Assembly: GCA_023150895.1 (NCBI GenBank)
Contig: JAKLJY010000067.1
Span: forward strand, 1-41,816
Direction: 5' to 3'
DNA: 41,816 nucleotides
Source of the DNA: Myxococcota bacterium
Lineage (GTDB): Bacteria; Myxococcota_A; Bradymonadia; UBA7976; UBA1532
Positions 1 to 6,692 of the stretch are shown piece after piece; the stretch's first letter is position 1, and each line of letters starts with the position of its first letter. The translations under genes were made by a program, and so were the position numbers. The notes beneath the pieces were generated by a model. It was given only the letters and a program-made list of their open reading frames with translations, was not told the origin of the DNA and did no database searches.

Positions 1-180
1 CCGCAGGGTGATCCAGGCCCGACCGGGGCCACCGGCGCGACCGGGGCAACCGGCCCCCAGGGCCCCCAGGGCGACCCCGGCCCGGCCGGCGCCACCGGTG
101 CGACAGGCGCGACCGGCCCCCAGGGCCCCCAGGGTGACCCGGGCCCGGCAGGTGCCACCGGTGCGACGGGCGCTACCGGC
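1..180 (+). repeat. 63-bp in-frame tandem repeat encoding collagen-like Gly-X-Y
   Basis: Two nearly identical 63-bp units lie at 55-117 and 118-180, and a shorter related unit occupies 1-54. Each full unit encodes 21 residues, that is seven Gly-X-Y triplets. Differences are mostly silent third-position changes. The array probably extends left of the window. Unit-number changes would keep the reading frame. Confidence 0.85.
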
Positions 181-861
181 CCGCAAGGGCCCTCCGGCAT
201 CACGTACTCGGCCGATGCCTGGGATGCCGTCTGGGAGGCCGCGGACGGCGACACCGGGTGGACGCTCGGAGGCGGCTCGGTGGCATCTGTGAGCACGGTG
301 ACGACGACCGGAGGGCGCAGCGCATACACCATCACGACCACGGGATCCAACTCGGCCAACGGCTCATACTCGATGGCGTCGTCTCCGGACTCGTCCTTCG
401 AGTTGCGAGCGCAGGTGTACCTGACGCACGAGGCCACTGCCGGCGACCCGCAGACGTGGATCGCGTTCGGGGCGTTTGGGCGCACCTGGCGAATCGTGCT
501 CGGACCGGCCGGCGTGGGCGCGCATACGGGATCAGCCATTGCGGGGTATCCCCGCAGCGGCACGCCGGTCAGCCGGTGGGTGACAGTCACCATCCGAGTG
601 CACTCGCCGGATGTCTCCACCACGGTCGACCAGGCGCTCACGACGATGGAGGTCTGGCTCGGCGAGGTGCCGGTGTACTCCGTGAGCGGTGTGTCGACGC
701 TCTCGAGCGGCACCGCGAACGGCTCATTTACCGTCGGATGCACGACCGTCGCTGGTTCCGCGGCCGTGGCGTGGGTGGCCTGGCGCGATGCCCACAACGA
801 CGCCCCTCCGTCGTGGACGTACAAGGGTCTGGGCTACGCGCCCGACGTGGCGGCCCCGTGA
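1..861 (+). CDS. Collagen-like phage tail fibre/receptor-binding protein (5' partial)
   Basis: The reading frame is open from base 1, so the N terminus lies outside the window. The first ~65 residues are Gly-X-Y collagen-like repeats ([11 protein letters not shown] units), followed by a ~220-residue Ser/Thr/Gly-rich C-terminal domain of apparent beta-structure with several Trp residues. Its composition resembles lectin-like (LamG/concanavalin-type) heads, but I cannot assign a family. Collagen-like shafts with a globular C-terminal head are common in phage tail fibres, and the following small membrane genes fit the end of a late structural module. The stop overlaps the next gene's GTG start as GTGA. 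The role in host-receptor binding is inferred from architecture and context only. Confidence 0.7.
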   Translation, partial: PQGDPGPTGATGATGATGPQGPQGDPGPAGATGATGATGPQGPQGDPGPAGATGATGATGPQGPSGITYSADAWDAVWEAADGDTGWTLGGGSVASVSTVTTTGGRSAYTITTTGSNSANGSYSMASSPDSSFELRAQVYLTHEATAGDPQTWIAFGAFGRTWRIVLGPAGVGAHTGSAIAGYPRSGTPVSRWVTVTIRVHSPDVSTTVDQALTTMEVWLGEVPVYSVSGVSTLSSGTANGSFTVGCTTVAGSAAVAWVAWRDAHNDAPPSWTYKGLGYAPDVAAP

Positions 862-1043
862 AGCCCGGCAGCCGCACGCTGATTCTGGCCGCGTTGGCCG
901 TCGTGGCCGGCACCGTGGTGGAGCTGGCCACCGGCGGGCTCTCCGACAACCTTTTGGCGCTGCTGCTCGGCGCGCCCATCGCCGTCGGCGGCCGACACCT
1001 CATCGCCGAGCTCGGGCCTTTCCTGGCCCGTAAAGGATCCTGA
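858..1043 (+). CDS. Small two-helix membrane protein, holin-like
   Basis: This is a 61-residue protein with GTG start overlapping the stop of the fibre gene (GTGA), which implies translational coupling. It has a basic N terminus (MKPGSRT), a hydrophobic stretch at residues ~8-24, and a second at ~31-45 ([14 protein letters not shown]), then a charged tail ending in ARKGS. Size, two predicted membrane segments and position directly after the tail gene fit a phage holin, but holins share no diagnostic motif, so this is inference. No endolysin is recognisable next to it. Confidence 0.6.
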   Translation: MKPGSRTLILAALAVVAGTVVELATGGLSDNLLALLLGAPIAVGGRHLIAELGPFLARKGS

Positions 1044-1044
1044 G

Positions 1045-1470
1045 ATGGCCCTCGCGCTGGAAGACCTGGCGGACCTCGGAGACCTCTGGGGCAACCCGCG
1101 TTTCGTCCGCTTCGACGGACACGAGGTCGTGGTGCGCCTTCTCTCGTCGCGCAAAGAGCAGCGGTGGTCCCCCGAGAAGCTGCGCGAGTTCCTCAGCCGC
1201 CAGCCGCCCGGGTCGCCGGACCACGCGGAGTGGATGCTGCGGCCGGGGCAGCGCGCCATCGACGAGTGGACCACCCGGAAACAGCGCGAGGACCGCAGCG
1301 AGCGCATCGCGCGGCGCCGTGCGCGTCGCAAGAAGCCACCCGCCCCGACGTACATCCGTCGCCCGCCGCCCAAGAAGAAGGGGGGCATCCCTCTGTGGGC
1401 CTGGGGCGCCGGCGGCGGCGCGTTGCTGCTCATCATCGTGGTCGTGATGATGAACCGTCGCCGCCGGTGA
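1045..1470 (+). CDS. Tail-anchored basic protein of unknown function (phage late region)
   Basis: This 141-residue protein begins one base after the preceding stop. The N-terminal ~75 residues are a soluble charged segment. A very basic linker follows at ~85-118 (many Arg/Lys, with a PPPKKK stretch), then one membrane helix at ~120-135 (WAWGAGGGALLLIIVVVMM) and a terminal Arg run. The layout suggests a C-terminally anchored inner-membrane protein with its soluble part in the cytoplasm. It may belong to the lysis module because of its position, but I recognise no family. Confidence 0.6.
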   Translation: MALALEDLADLGDLWGNPRFVRFDGHEVVVRLLSSRKEQRWSPEKLREFLSRQPPGSPDHAEWMLRPGQRAIDEWTTRKQREDRSERIARRRARRKKPPAPTYIRRPPPKKKGGIPLWAWGAGGGALLLIIVVVMMNRRRR

Positions 1471-1540
1471 CGCGCTGGCGGCTGCCCGATGCGCCTGCTA
1501 TCGTGCCGACAGGCCGCCAATCCGCAGGCCAGGAGAAGCG

Positions 1541-1750
1541 ATGGCAACTGCCCGCCGGAAGGAAACGACCCTGGACGATCGAGTCGAGCGGCTCGAGCGT
1601 CGCGTTGCCGAACTCGAGGTGACCCTTCATGCCGACGCGGAAGATGCCGAAGACGAGCGCCTCATCAAAGAGGCCTGGCTCGAGCAAGGGGGCCGACCCC
1701 TCACCCCGTGGGCAAAGGTCAAGCGCCAGCTCGGCGTCAAGACCTCCTGA
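1541..1750 (+). CDS. Putative antitoxin of a RelBE/ParDE-type pair
   Basis: This 69-residue acidic protein has an N-terminal heptad-like helix (DDRVERLERRVAELE) and a C-terminal segment, LTPWAKVKRQLGVK, resembling the toxin-wrapping tail of RelB/Phd-type antitoxins. The gene is followed by, and overlaps by 122 bases, an out-of-frame ORF whose product is clearly RelE/ParE-like. Antitoxin-first order is the usual arrangement for this type. The SD-like AGGAGAAG lies just before the ATG. Identification rests mainly on the partner gene. Expected function: neutralise the toxin and autoregulate the pair. Confidence 0.65.
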   Translation: MATARRKETTLDDRVERLERRVAELEVTLHADAEDAEDERLIKEAWLEQGGRPLTPWAKVKRQLGVKTS

Positions 1751-2021
1751 GCCGCCCCCGCCGAAGTACTCGATTCAGGTCACGGACCACGCGGCCCGCG
1801 ACCTCGAGGGCATCGCGGAGCCGTACCGCAGTCGGATCGCGGCGGTCATCGAAGGGTTGGCCGTCACCCCTCGGCCCGTCGGCGTCAAGGCGCTGCAGGG
1901 TGCACTCGCGGGGCACTACCGATTGCGGGTGTCGGACTATCGTGTGCTCTACAAGGTGGAGAACGACGTCCTCATCATCGTCGTCGTGCGTGTCGCCCAC
2001 CGACGCGAGGTCTACCGATAG
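1629..2021 (+). CDS. RelE/ParE-family toxin with unusual start inside the antitoxin gene
   Basis: Residues ~47-130 match the RelE/ParE fold: KYSIQVTDHAARDLEGIAEPY, then GVKALQGALAGHYRLRVSDY, RVLYKVENDVLIIVVVRVAHR and the terminal REVYR. RelE toxins are ribosome-dependent mRNA endonucleases and ParE toxins target gyrase; I cannot tell which applies. No ATG, GTG or TTG occurs in frame near the conserved domain. The nearest starts are ATG 1629, preceded by GAGGTGA seven bases upstream, and ATG 1644. The first ~45 residues (Ser/Pro/Lys/Arg-rich) are therefore encoded on top of the antitoxin gene in another frame. Whether that extension is made is uncertain. Confidence 0.75.
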   Translation: MPTRKMPKTSASSKRPGSSKGADPSPRGQRSSASSASRPPEPPPPKYSIQVTDHAARDLEGIAEPYRSRIAAVIEGLAVTPRPVGVKALQGALAGHYRLRVSDYRVLYKVENDVLIIVVVRVAHRREVYR

Positions 2022-2119
2022 AGCCGCAGCGCACGCGCCGCCTCGAGGAGCCGTTGAACACCGGGTTCCATCCGCGCCGGATGGTCGCCGGCGGACTCCC
2101 AACGGTAGACCGTGTGAGC

Positions 2120-2416
2120 TCACGCGACCGACACCCACAGCGCGACGTTCGAGGCGTGGGGATTCCGGACGACGAAGTACACGACCTCTTCCTTGTCGAG
2201 CTCGACGGCGTAGTGGTGGCGGGCCCGCGCAGCGTGACCTGAAACGACGTGGCATGGCGCGTCGGCCGAAAAGGCCTGGAAGTCGAAGGGCTCGAGCACG
2301 TAGGCGGCCACATCGCCGCTCGCGTGCGCCATGCAGTCGACCCTAAGCCGCCGGCGGCGGGACCGAATGCGGATCGACCAGGTGGACGACGGCGCCAACA
2401 GGACCACCTGCCTCAT
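2120..2416 (-). CDS. Small beta-rich protein, paralogue of the 2452-2751 product (repressor operon)
   Basis: This 98-residue protein lies 35 bases downstream of the 2452-2751 gene on the same strand. Its central and C-terminal part, VLEPFDFQAFSADAP, then ARARHHYAVELDKEEVVYFVVRNPHASNVALWVSV, aligns by eye with the neighbouring protein (FLFDADDWDEDAD, then HQHKVKVQRNFALVAVVRNSTDKTAAVDAHV). Shared features are the VxRNxxxxxAxxxxV ending and an aromatic/acidic central loop. The pattern suggests a small beta-sandwich; GOLD- or PPC-like folds have a similar ending, but this is not an assignment. A shorter start at 2332 is possible, yet the alignment supports the 2416 start. Function unknown. Confidence 0.65.
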   Translation of the reverse strand: MRQVVLLAPSSTWSIRIRSRRRRLRVDCMAHASGDVAAYVLEPFDFQAFSADAPCHVVSGHAARARHHYAVELDKEEVVYFVVRNPHASNVALWVSVA

Positions 2417-2451
2417 CGCTCAGACTCCAACAAGTAAACTGCGCGACCCTC

Positions 2452-2751
2452 CTACTTCCGCCGGGTCACGTGGGCATCGACGGCCGCGGTCTTGTCGGTC
2501 GAGTTCCGGACCACGGCCACCAGGGCGAAGTTCCGTTGCACCTTCACCTTGTGCTGATGCTCGAGGCGTTTTCGAAGTCGGACGAAGTACGGAAGTTCGT
2601 CGAGGTCGGCGTCCTCATCCCAGTCGTCGGCGTCGAAGAGGAAGGTGTCGATGGCGACGCTGCCGCGGGCGTTGAACTCGATCTCTCCCCAACGGCCGGA
2701 GCTGAACTCCCAGAAAACGATCTCGCCCGGCTCGAGCACGTGCAGGCTCAT
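2452..2751 (-). CDS. Small beta-rich acidic protein of unknown function (repressor operon)
   Basis: This 99-residue protein starts with an ATG that overlaps the stop of the upstream membrane-protein gene (ATGA), so the two are translationally coupled. The sequence alternates hydrophobic residues typical of beta-strands (MSLHVLEPGEIVFWEFSS, EIEFNARGSVAIDTFLFD), has an acidic loop DADDWDEDADLDE, and ends with NFALVAVVRNSTDKTAAVDAH. It is a paralogue of the next gene downstream (2120-2416). There is no signal peptide, so it is presumably cytoplasmic or associated with the membrane partner. I do not recognise a named family. Confidence 0.7.
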   Translation of the reverse strand: MSLHVLEPGEIVFWEFSSGRWGEIEFNARGSVAIDTFLFDADDWDEDADLDELPYFVRLRKRLEHQHKVKVQRNFALVAVVRNSTDKTAAVDAHVTRRK

Positions 2752-3116
2752 GACCTGGGCTCCTTGTCCTGAACCTTCTTCGCCACGGTCTCGGTCTCGG
2801 TCTCCGCCGATTCCGCCCGACGTCGCCTCGCCCCCGCCACCTCCTCGACCTCCTTGAGGAACGTCGTCACCGGCCGGTAGAGGAGAGGCACCAGGAGGAT
2901 CGCCACCGCCGGCCAATGCGGCACGCTTTCCATCAGCACGGCATTCGGGTCTTTCGCCGAGAGAACCGACCACGCGATCCAGAGCGCGGCGCCACCAAGC
3001 GCAAGCACCAGCAGTGCGGTCATCACGTCGACCATCCAATCCAGGGCGTTCGGAAGTCGGACCAGCATCAACCACGCGAATCTCGCAGCCTCCTTCGACT
3101 TTTCTAGCACAAGCAC
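2748..3116 (-). CDS. Two-helix membrane protein of unknown function (repressor operon)
   Basis: This 122-residue protein has a GTG start with a good SD (GGAAAGGAAG) 27 bases after the repressor stop. Residues ~29-50 (VDVMTALLVLALGGAALWIA) and ~66-84 (WPAVAILLVPLLYRPV) are membrane helices. The tail from ~85 is charged, probably helical, and rich in Glu/Thr/Arg (AESAETETETVAKK). Its stop overlaps the start of the next gene. Co-transcription with a lysogeny repressor suggests expression in the prophage state, as for superinfection-exclusion or other accessory functions, but no family match supports a specific role. Confidence 0.7.
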   Translation of the reverse strand: MLVLEKSKEAARFAWLMLVRLPNALDWMVDVMTALLVLALGGAALWIAWSVLSAKDPNAVLMESVPHWPAVAILLVPLLYRPVTTFLKEVEEVAGARRRRAESAETETETVAKKVQDKEPRS

Positions 3117-3143
3117 TTCCTTTCCACGATGGCGCCGGGGCGG

Positions 3144-3506
3144 TTACCGCTCCCCGGCGGGTTTGGGGGCGAGCTCGAGGATGGCCTGAGCGATGCCGCG
3201 GGCATCCCCCGCGCGGGCGGCGTCGAGGAGGGCGCGCTCGGCGGGGCTGAGCGGGGGGGCGGGTGCCGGGTTGGGGATGGCCCGCGGGGCGCCCGTATCG
3301 GCCTCCGGTGGGCCCGGGAGGAGCGCCCGCGGGTCGACGCCGAGGGCGTGCGCGACGGCTTCGAGGTTGTCGGCGTTCCACCGCCTGGCGCCGACCTCGA
3401 GCTGGCGAAGTGTATTCACGCTGAAGTTGTCGCCGAGCTGCGCTGCGAGCTGTTCCGCGGTGAAACCTTGCGCTTGTCGAACGACTTTCACGCGCCGGCC
3501 GATCAT
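3144..3506 (-). CDS. XRE-family transcriptional regulator, CI-like lysogeny repressor
   Basis: Residues 1-~65 form an XRE/Cro-CI helix-turn-helix: MIGRRVKVVRQAQGFTAEQL, AAQLGDNFSVNTLRQLEVGA, then LEAVAHALGVDPRALL. A Pro/Ala-rich linker and a short C-terminal helix (SPAERALLDAARAGDARGIAQAILEL) follow. The 120-residue product lacks a LexA-type S24 peptidase domain, so induction by RecA-stimulated self-cleavage is not expected. It is divergent from a second HTH gene across a palindrome-rich 190-bp region, the classic CI/Cro layout. The frame extends upstream to 3596, but the HTH alignment favours the 3506 ATG; GTG 3548 is an alternative. Confidence 0.8.
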   Translation of the reverse strand: MIGRRVKVVRQAQGFTAEQLAAQLGDNFSVNTLRQLEVGARRWNADNLEAVAHALGVDPRALLPGPPEADTGAPRAIPNPAPAPPLSPAERALLDAARAGDARGIAQAILELAPKPAGER

Positions 3507-3695
3507 GTCGTTCAGGCAGATTGCGTCATTTGCGCTTGGTCGATTCACGCTTTTTGTGCAAATTCTGTTTGCGCGCAATGAATGTCGTTTGTACATTCAG
3601 CGTCAGTTCAGTCGACATCGTTGCACACCGAGAGCAAGAGACGCGGTGGGCAACGGGCAAAAGTAGCGCAATTCGAACAACTAACGGGGCCTCAA
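3507..3695. promoter_or_regulatory. Divergent lysogeny-switch control region with candidate operators
   Basis: This AT-richer intergenic region separates the CI-like and Cro-like genes. Visible symmetric elements are TTTGTGCAAA at 3553-3562 (one central mismatch), a perfect 10-bp palindrome TTGCGCGCAA at 3569-3578, and GAATGT-N7-ACATTC at 3580-3598. They are spaced about 11-16 bases apart, as expected for repressor half-site pairs. I cannot confidently place -35/-10 boxes. Operator function is inferred from position and symmetry. Confidence 0.6.
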
Positions 3696-4025
3696 ATGAT
3701 GCTCGCTGCATTAGTTCCGCACGGGGATCGGTCCGACTTCGCTCGACGAGTCGGCGTTTCGTTGTCCTTCCTGCACCAGATTTGCACGGGCAAACGCCGC
3801 CCGTCCGTCGACGTGGCACGGCGCATCAGCCACGCCACGGGGGGCGCGGTGACGGTGCGCGAGCTCCTCGTCGGCGACGAGCCCGCGCTGGCGTTCGAGC
3901 GGTGGTCTCCGAGCGATCCGGAGGTCACCGCCGATGACGTTCTCCGGAGCATGGGCATTCAACCGCCGGCGCCGCCGAGCCCCCCGAACGCGCCCCTGGC
4001 GCCCGCCCCCGGAGCCCGGCGATGA
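3696..4025 (+). CDS. Cro/YdaS-like HTH regulator
   Basis: The 109-residue product contains an HTH at residues ~15-60: FARRVGVSLSFLHQICTGKR, RPSVDVARRISHATGGAV, TVRELLVGD, typical of YdaS/Cro-type phage regulators. The frame is open from 3582, but that ATG sits inside the operator-like palindromes; the ATG at 3696 gives a conventional N terminus (MMLAALVPHGDRSDFARRVG). A disordered Pro/Ala tail follows residue ~85. It heads the plus-strand early operon and overlaps the next gene by ATGA. The expected role is repression of the divergent repressor and early control of the lytic programme. Confidence 0.75.
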   Translation: MMLAALVPHGDRSDFARRVGVSLSFLHQICTGKRRPSVDVARRISHATGGAVTVRELLVGDEPALAFERWSPSDPEVTADDVLRSMGIQPPAPPSPPNAPLAPAPGARR

Positions 4026-4234
4026 GCATCGAAACCCTGCGCCGACTCATCGACAAGTACGGCGCGCACTGCACGCTCGCCGAAGCGATCATCCGAGAGG
4101 GCCGCGCACGCATTCGCCAGCGACTCGGCCTCCCGCTCGACGCGACCGAGGCTGAGGTCAACGCCGCCACGCAGCAGATGGTCAAAGACATCGTCGAAGG
4201 GCGCCCATACGCCCGGAAAGGCAACCCGTCGTGA
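4022..4234 (+). CDS. Small hypothetical phage early protein
   Basis: This is a 70-residue helical, charged protein (MSIETLRRLIDKYGAHCTLA...). Its start overlaps the Cro-like gene stop (ATGA), and its own stop region overlaps the GTG start of the next gene, so it is part of one tightly coupled early operon. I see no motif, signal peptide or membrane segment and recognise no family. Confidence 0.6.
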   Translation: MSIETLRRLIDKYGAHCTLAEAIIREGRARIRQRLGLPLDATEAEVNAATQQMVKDIVEGRPYARKGNPS

Positions 4235-4866
4235 ATCTCAGAGACACCGCCGTCGTCCGAATCGGATCCTACGCCGCGCACTACCATGGCCACGAAATTG
4301 CCGCGGCGTGCCTGCTCATCACCTGCGCCGCGGTCGGCGTGCGCGACCCGCGGCTGGGCGTCGTCGCCGTCGGCCTGGCGCTCTTCCTGCTCGGTCTGGT
4401 GGTCTATGACACTCGGCGCTGGTGGGTCGTAGTGGGGCGACACCGGCGGTCGACTGCGGACGTTCAAGCGTTCGAGCAGGAGCAGCGTGAGCGGTACGCG
4501 CGGCTCGCCGAGTGGGAGAGCACTCCGGAGGGCCGGGACCTGCAGGCGTGGCAACTGAGCCTGTCTCGACTGGTGACCGCAGTCGAGTACATGAAGGACT
4601 ACATCGCACGGGGGGGCACGTTGGTCTTTCATGCCACCTGCATGCGACTCGTCGTCCGTTCCGACGACCGCCGTCGGTGGGTTTACATGAGCATCGGCGG
4701 AGGTCACACCCTCTTCAACGCGTACGACCACGATGATGATGAGATGGACTTCGGCGGCACGATCGACAGCGCGCAAGAGCTTCACGCCGCGATGGCCATG
4801 ATCATCACGCACCTGAGCAAGCCAACCTCCACGGGCGAGCCCGACGACGCGGAGCCCGCGGCATGA
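4231..4866 (+). CDS. Two-helix membrane protein with cytoplasmic C-terminal domain (phage early region)
   Basis: The 211-residue product uses a GTG start overlapping the preceding stop. Hydrophobic segments at ~26-40 (ACLLITCAAVGV) and ~43-60 (LGVVAVGLALFLLGLVVYD) give a helical hairpin. After a basic WWVVVGRHRR segment, a helical charged region and a compact domain follow (HATCMRLVVRSDDRRRWVYM, then an acidic DHDDDEMDF loop). It sits between two tiny early genes. The topology is compatible with a phage membrane-perturbing or exclusion function, but nothing in the sequence demonstrates it. Confidence 0.6.
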   Translation: MNLRDTAVVRIGSYAAHYHGHEIAAACLLITCAAVGVRDPRLGVVAVGLALFLLGLVVYDTRRWWVVVGRHRRSTADVQAFEQEQRERYARLAEWESTPEGRDLQAWQLSLSRLVTAVEYMKDYIARGGTLVFHATCMRLVVRSDDRRRWVYMSIGGGHTLFNAYDHDDDEMDFGGTIDSAQELHAAMAMIITHLSKPTSTGEPDDAEPAA

Positions 4867-5066
4867 ACTTCCAGCCCCAGTTCGAGCAGCAACTCATCGC
4901 CAAGAGCGTCGTCGAACAGTTCGGGACGCGAGATTGCGCGCCGCTGGCCGCGGCGTATCTCATCGAGTGCATGCGCACGGAAGACATCACCCAGCTCGAC
5001 GCCCGGGTCACCGTCGACGAGCGGGCGTACCGCCTGCGTGTACACATCACCGTAGAGCCTGCCTGA
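4863..5066 (+). CDS. Small hypothetical phage early protein
   Basis: This 67-residue protein begins with an ATG overlapping the preceding stop (ATGA). It has an N-terminal helix (FQPQFEQQLIAKSVVEQF) and two C-terminal strands (ITQLDARVTVDERAYRLRVHI). There is no recognised motif. It belongs to the early operon by spacing and strand. Confidence 0.55.
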   Translation: MNFQPQFEQQLIAKSVVEQFGTRDCAPLAAAYLIECMRTEDITQLDARVTVDERAYRLRVHITVEPA

Positions 5067-5081
5067 CGACCGGAGTCAGTC

Positions 5082-5348
5082 ATGTCCCGTGTGTTGAAGC
5101 TGATGCCTCGCGAGGTGTCATGGGTCCGTCTGCGCGTGCCGCATGTCATCATGCACCCGCAGCTCGACCCGCCCGTCGCGATGAACGAGGAACTCGGCGT
5201 CGAGGTGTTCGACGCCCGCGGCATCAACCCGGTCCCGAGCTACCTGCGCGTGCGGGTCGCGGACTTCCGGCATCACCCCTACGGCCTGCAACTCATTCTC
5301 GAGGAGGCAGACCGTCAGATGCCGCTTTTCGATGAGGCAACGCGATGA
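5082..5348 (+). CDS. Small hypothetical phage early protein
   Basis: This 88-residue protein lies 15 bases after the previous stop and overlaps the next start (ATGA). The sequence is mixed alpha/beta (VSWVRLRVPHVIMHPQLDPP, then YLRVRVADFRHHPYGLQLIL), without membrane segment or cysteine motif. I recognise no family. Confidence 0.55.
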   Translation: MSRVLKLMPREVSWVRLRVPHVIMHPQLDPPVAMNEELGVEVFDARGINPVPSYLRVRVADFRHHPYGLQLILEEADRQMPLFDEATR

Positions 5349-5605
5349 AGCAACTGATCTATCTGGTCAACAGCGAGAAGAAACAGCTCGCCCGCGGCGA
5401 GACCATCAACCTGCAGTGGCCGCGCGATGACCCCCGCGGCGTCCCCGCCGTCGGTGACATCGTCGAGAGCACCGAGAGCCCCCCGCGCCGCCTCGTCGTC
5501 GTCGAGCGGCACGCCGAGGGACTGGACACCCGTGTCCATCTCCGCGCACACACCGTGGCCCAGGGAGGAGCGTCCGGTGATTCGACCGGTGCAGCCGTGG
5601 CGTAA
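5345..5605 (+). CDS. Small hypothetical phage early protein
   Basis: This 86-residue protein is coupled to the preceding gene by ATGA. A beta-rich core (LIYLVNSEKKQLARGETINL, then GDIVESTESPPRRLVVVERH) resembles a small barrel in its strand-loop pattern, but no family is assigned. The C terminus overlaps the start of the replication-type gene at 5577 by 29 bases. Confidence 0.55.
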   Translation: MKQLIYLVNSEKKQLARGETINLQWPRDDPRGVPAVGDIVESTESPPRRLVVVERHAEGLDTRVHLRAHTVAQGGASGDSTGAAVA

Positions 5606-6692
5606 GATGGACGCCAAGTTCTTCGGCGACGTCGACCTCGCGCGCGCCGAGCGTCAACACACCCTCCCGGCGCGGAGTCTGCGGTTCGTCTTCTCGGGGC
5701 TGTGGGCGTTCAGCGACGACGCCGGGCGGTTCGAGTGGGATGCGATGGTCCTGCGGGCTGCCATCGCGCCCTTCGAGGCCGACATCGACGAGGCGATGAT
5801 GTCCCGCATCCTCGGCGTGCTCGCCGAAGGGCGCTGGATTCGCCAGTACGTCGTCGAGGGACGCAGCTACGGCCTGGTCAAGAACTGGACGCAGTACCAG
5901 GTCAAGCACCCGGACCCGCGCCGGGTCATCTACCCGGCCCCGACCGACCAGCTCGCGCTCTCCCTCGCGCACGCACACGAGCGCGCGCACGATCGGGTGC
6001 GCGAACAGGTGCCTGATCGAGCGCGCGTGGGTGCGGTCAGAGATCAACAACAAGAAGAACAACAAGATCACCCGAGTGATCGTCGTCGTCCTGCGTCGCG
6101 CGCGCCCACGCGCGAGGGTCCGACGGACGACGACGACGGGCGGGTTCCGGTTCCGGGTTGGGTGGTCACGCTCTTCGGCGCCGCGTTCGGACGTGCGGCG
6201 ACGGGCAGCGAGCTCATGCTCCTCGGGCAGCTCCTCGCGCAGCACGGCGAGCCGCGCATGCGCGCCGCGCTGGAACGGCTCGAGCGACAGGCCAGGAAGG
6301 GGAAGAAGATCCACGCCATCGCGTACCTGGTCAGCACCGTCGACGACCTGCACCGGGGGGACACGCTGCCCGACGGCCACGCCGTGCGCCCGGTCGGGGG
6401 CCTGTCGCAGCCGACGGACGAGATGCGCGCGGCCTGGGAGGCGGAGGCTGCGGCCGCACAGCGCGCGATGGAGCTGGCGCCGCCGTGTCCGCGGTGCGGC
6501 GGGACCGGCGCCGTCGACGGCGTCGAGTGCCAGGCCTGGGGGGCCGCCTACGCCGACGAGCCGGAGGACTGGCGCTGCCGGTCAGGGCGGCGTGTCGCCG
6601 CCGAGGACTACGAGCTGGAGATGCTGACCGAGACCCGCGGGCGCTGGCGCTGCCCGCCCCAAGACACGGAGGAGACCCATGGAGTCGCGTAA
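5577..6692 (+). CDS. Phage replication-initiator-like protein (winged-helix N terminus, zinc-knuckle C terminus)
   Basis: A GTG start at 5577 with GGAGG eight bases upstream gives 371 residues. Residues ~11-100 (MDAKFFGDVDLARAERQHTL, LRFVFSGLWAFSDDAGRFEW, RILGVLAEGRWIRQY) match the winged-helix N terminus seen in many phage replisome-organiser proteins, where a small domain with an 'aDdxGR' turn is typical. A low-complexity Arg/Gln/Asp linker (~130-180) precedes a helical domain and a C-terminal CPRCGGTG...C zinc knuckle. The assignment rests on this N-terminal pattern and on its position in the early operon. The linker DNA is AT-rich and contains GATC repeats (separate entry). Confidence 0.65.
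   Translation: MIRPVQPWRKMDAKFFGDVDLARAERQHTLPARSLRFVFSGLWAFSDDAGRFEWDAMVLRAAIAPFEADIDEAMMSRILGVLAEGRWIRQYVVEGRSYGLVKNWTQYQVKHPDPRRVIYPAPTDQLALSLAHAHERAHDRVREQVPDRARVGAVRDQQQEEQQDHPSDRRRPASRAPTREGPTDDDDGRVPVPGWVVTLFGAAFGRAATGSELMLLGQLLAQHGEPRMRAALERLERQARKGKKIHAIAYLVSTVDDLHRGDTLPDGHAVRPVGGLSQPTDEMRAAWEAEAAAAQRAMELAPPCPRCGGTGAVDGVECQAWGAAYADEPEDWRCRSGRRVAAEDYELEMLTETRGRWRCPPQDTEETHGVA
5985..6085. other. Candidate internal phage replication origin (iteron-like GATC motifs plus AT-rich patch)
   Basis: Within the linker-coding part of the initiator-like gene, GATC occurs at 5991, 6015, 6042, 6066 and 6078, twice in a similar context (GATCGGGTGCGCG and GATCGAGCGCGCG). Bases 6036-6070 are mostly A and purine-rich, unlike the ~70 % GC surroundings. 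GATCACCCGAGTGATC at 6066-6081 is a perfect inverted repeat. By analogy with lambda, whose origin lies inside gene O, this could be an origin. That is inference only. Confidence 0.35.

Noticed and set aside
1-180. 63-bp repeats considered as a CRISPR array
   Set aside because: Units are contiguous, in frame, encode Gly-X-Y and have no unique spacers.
2054-2242. Plus-strand small frame opposite the 2120-2416 gene
   Set aside because: The minus-strand product aligns with its neighbour 2452-2751, so the plus frame is a shadow.
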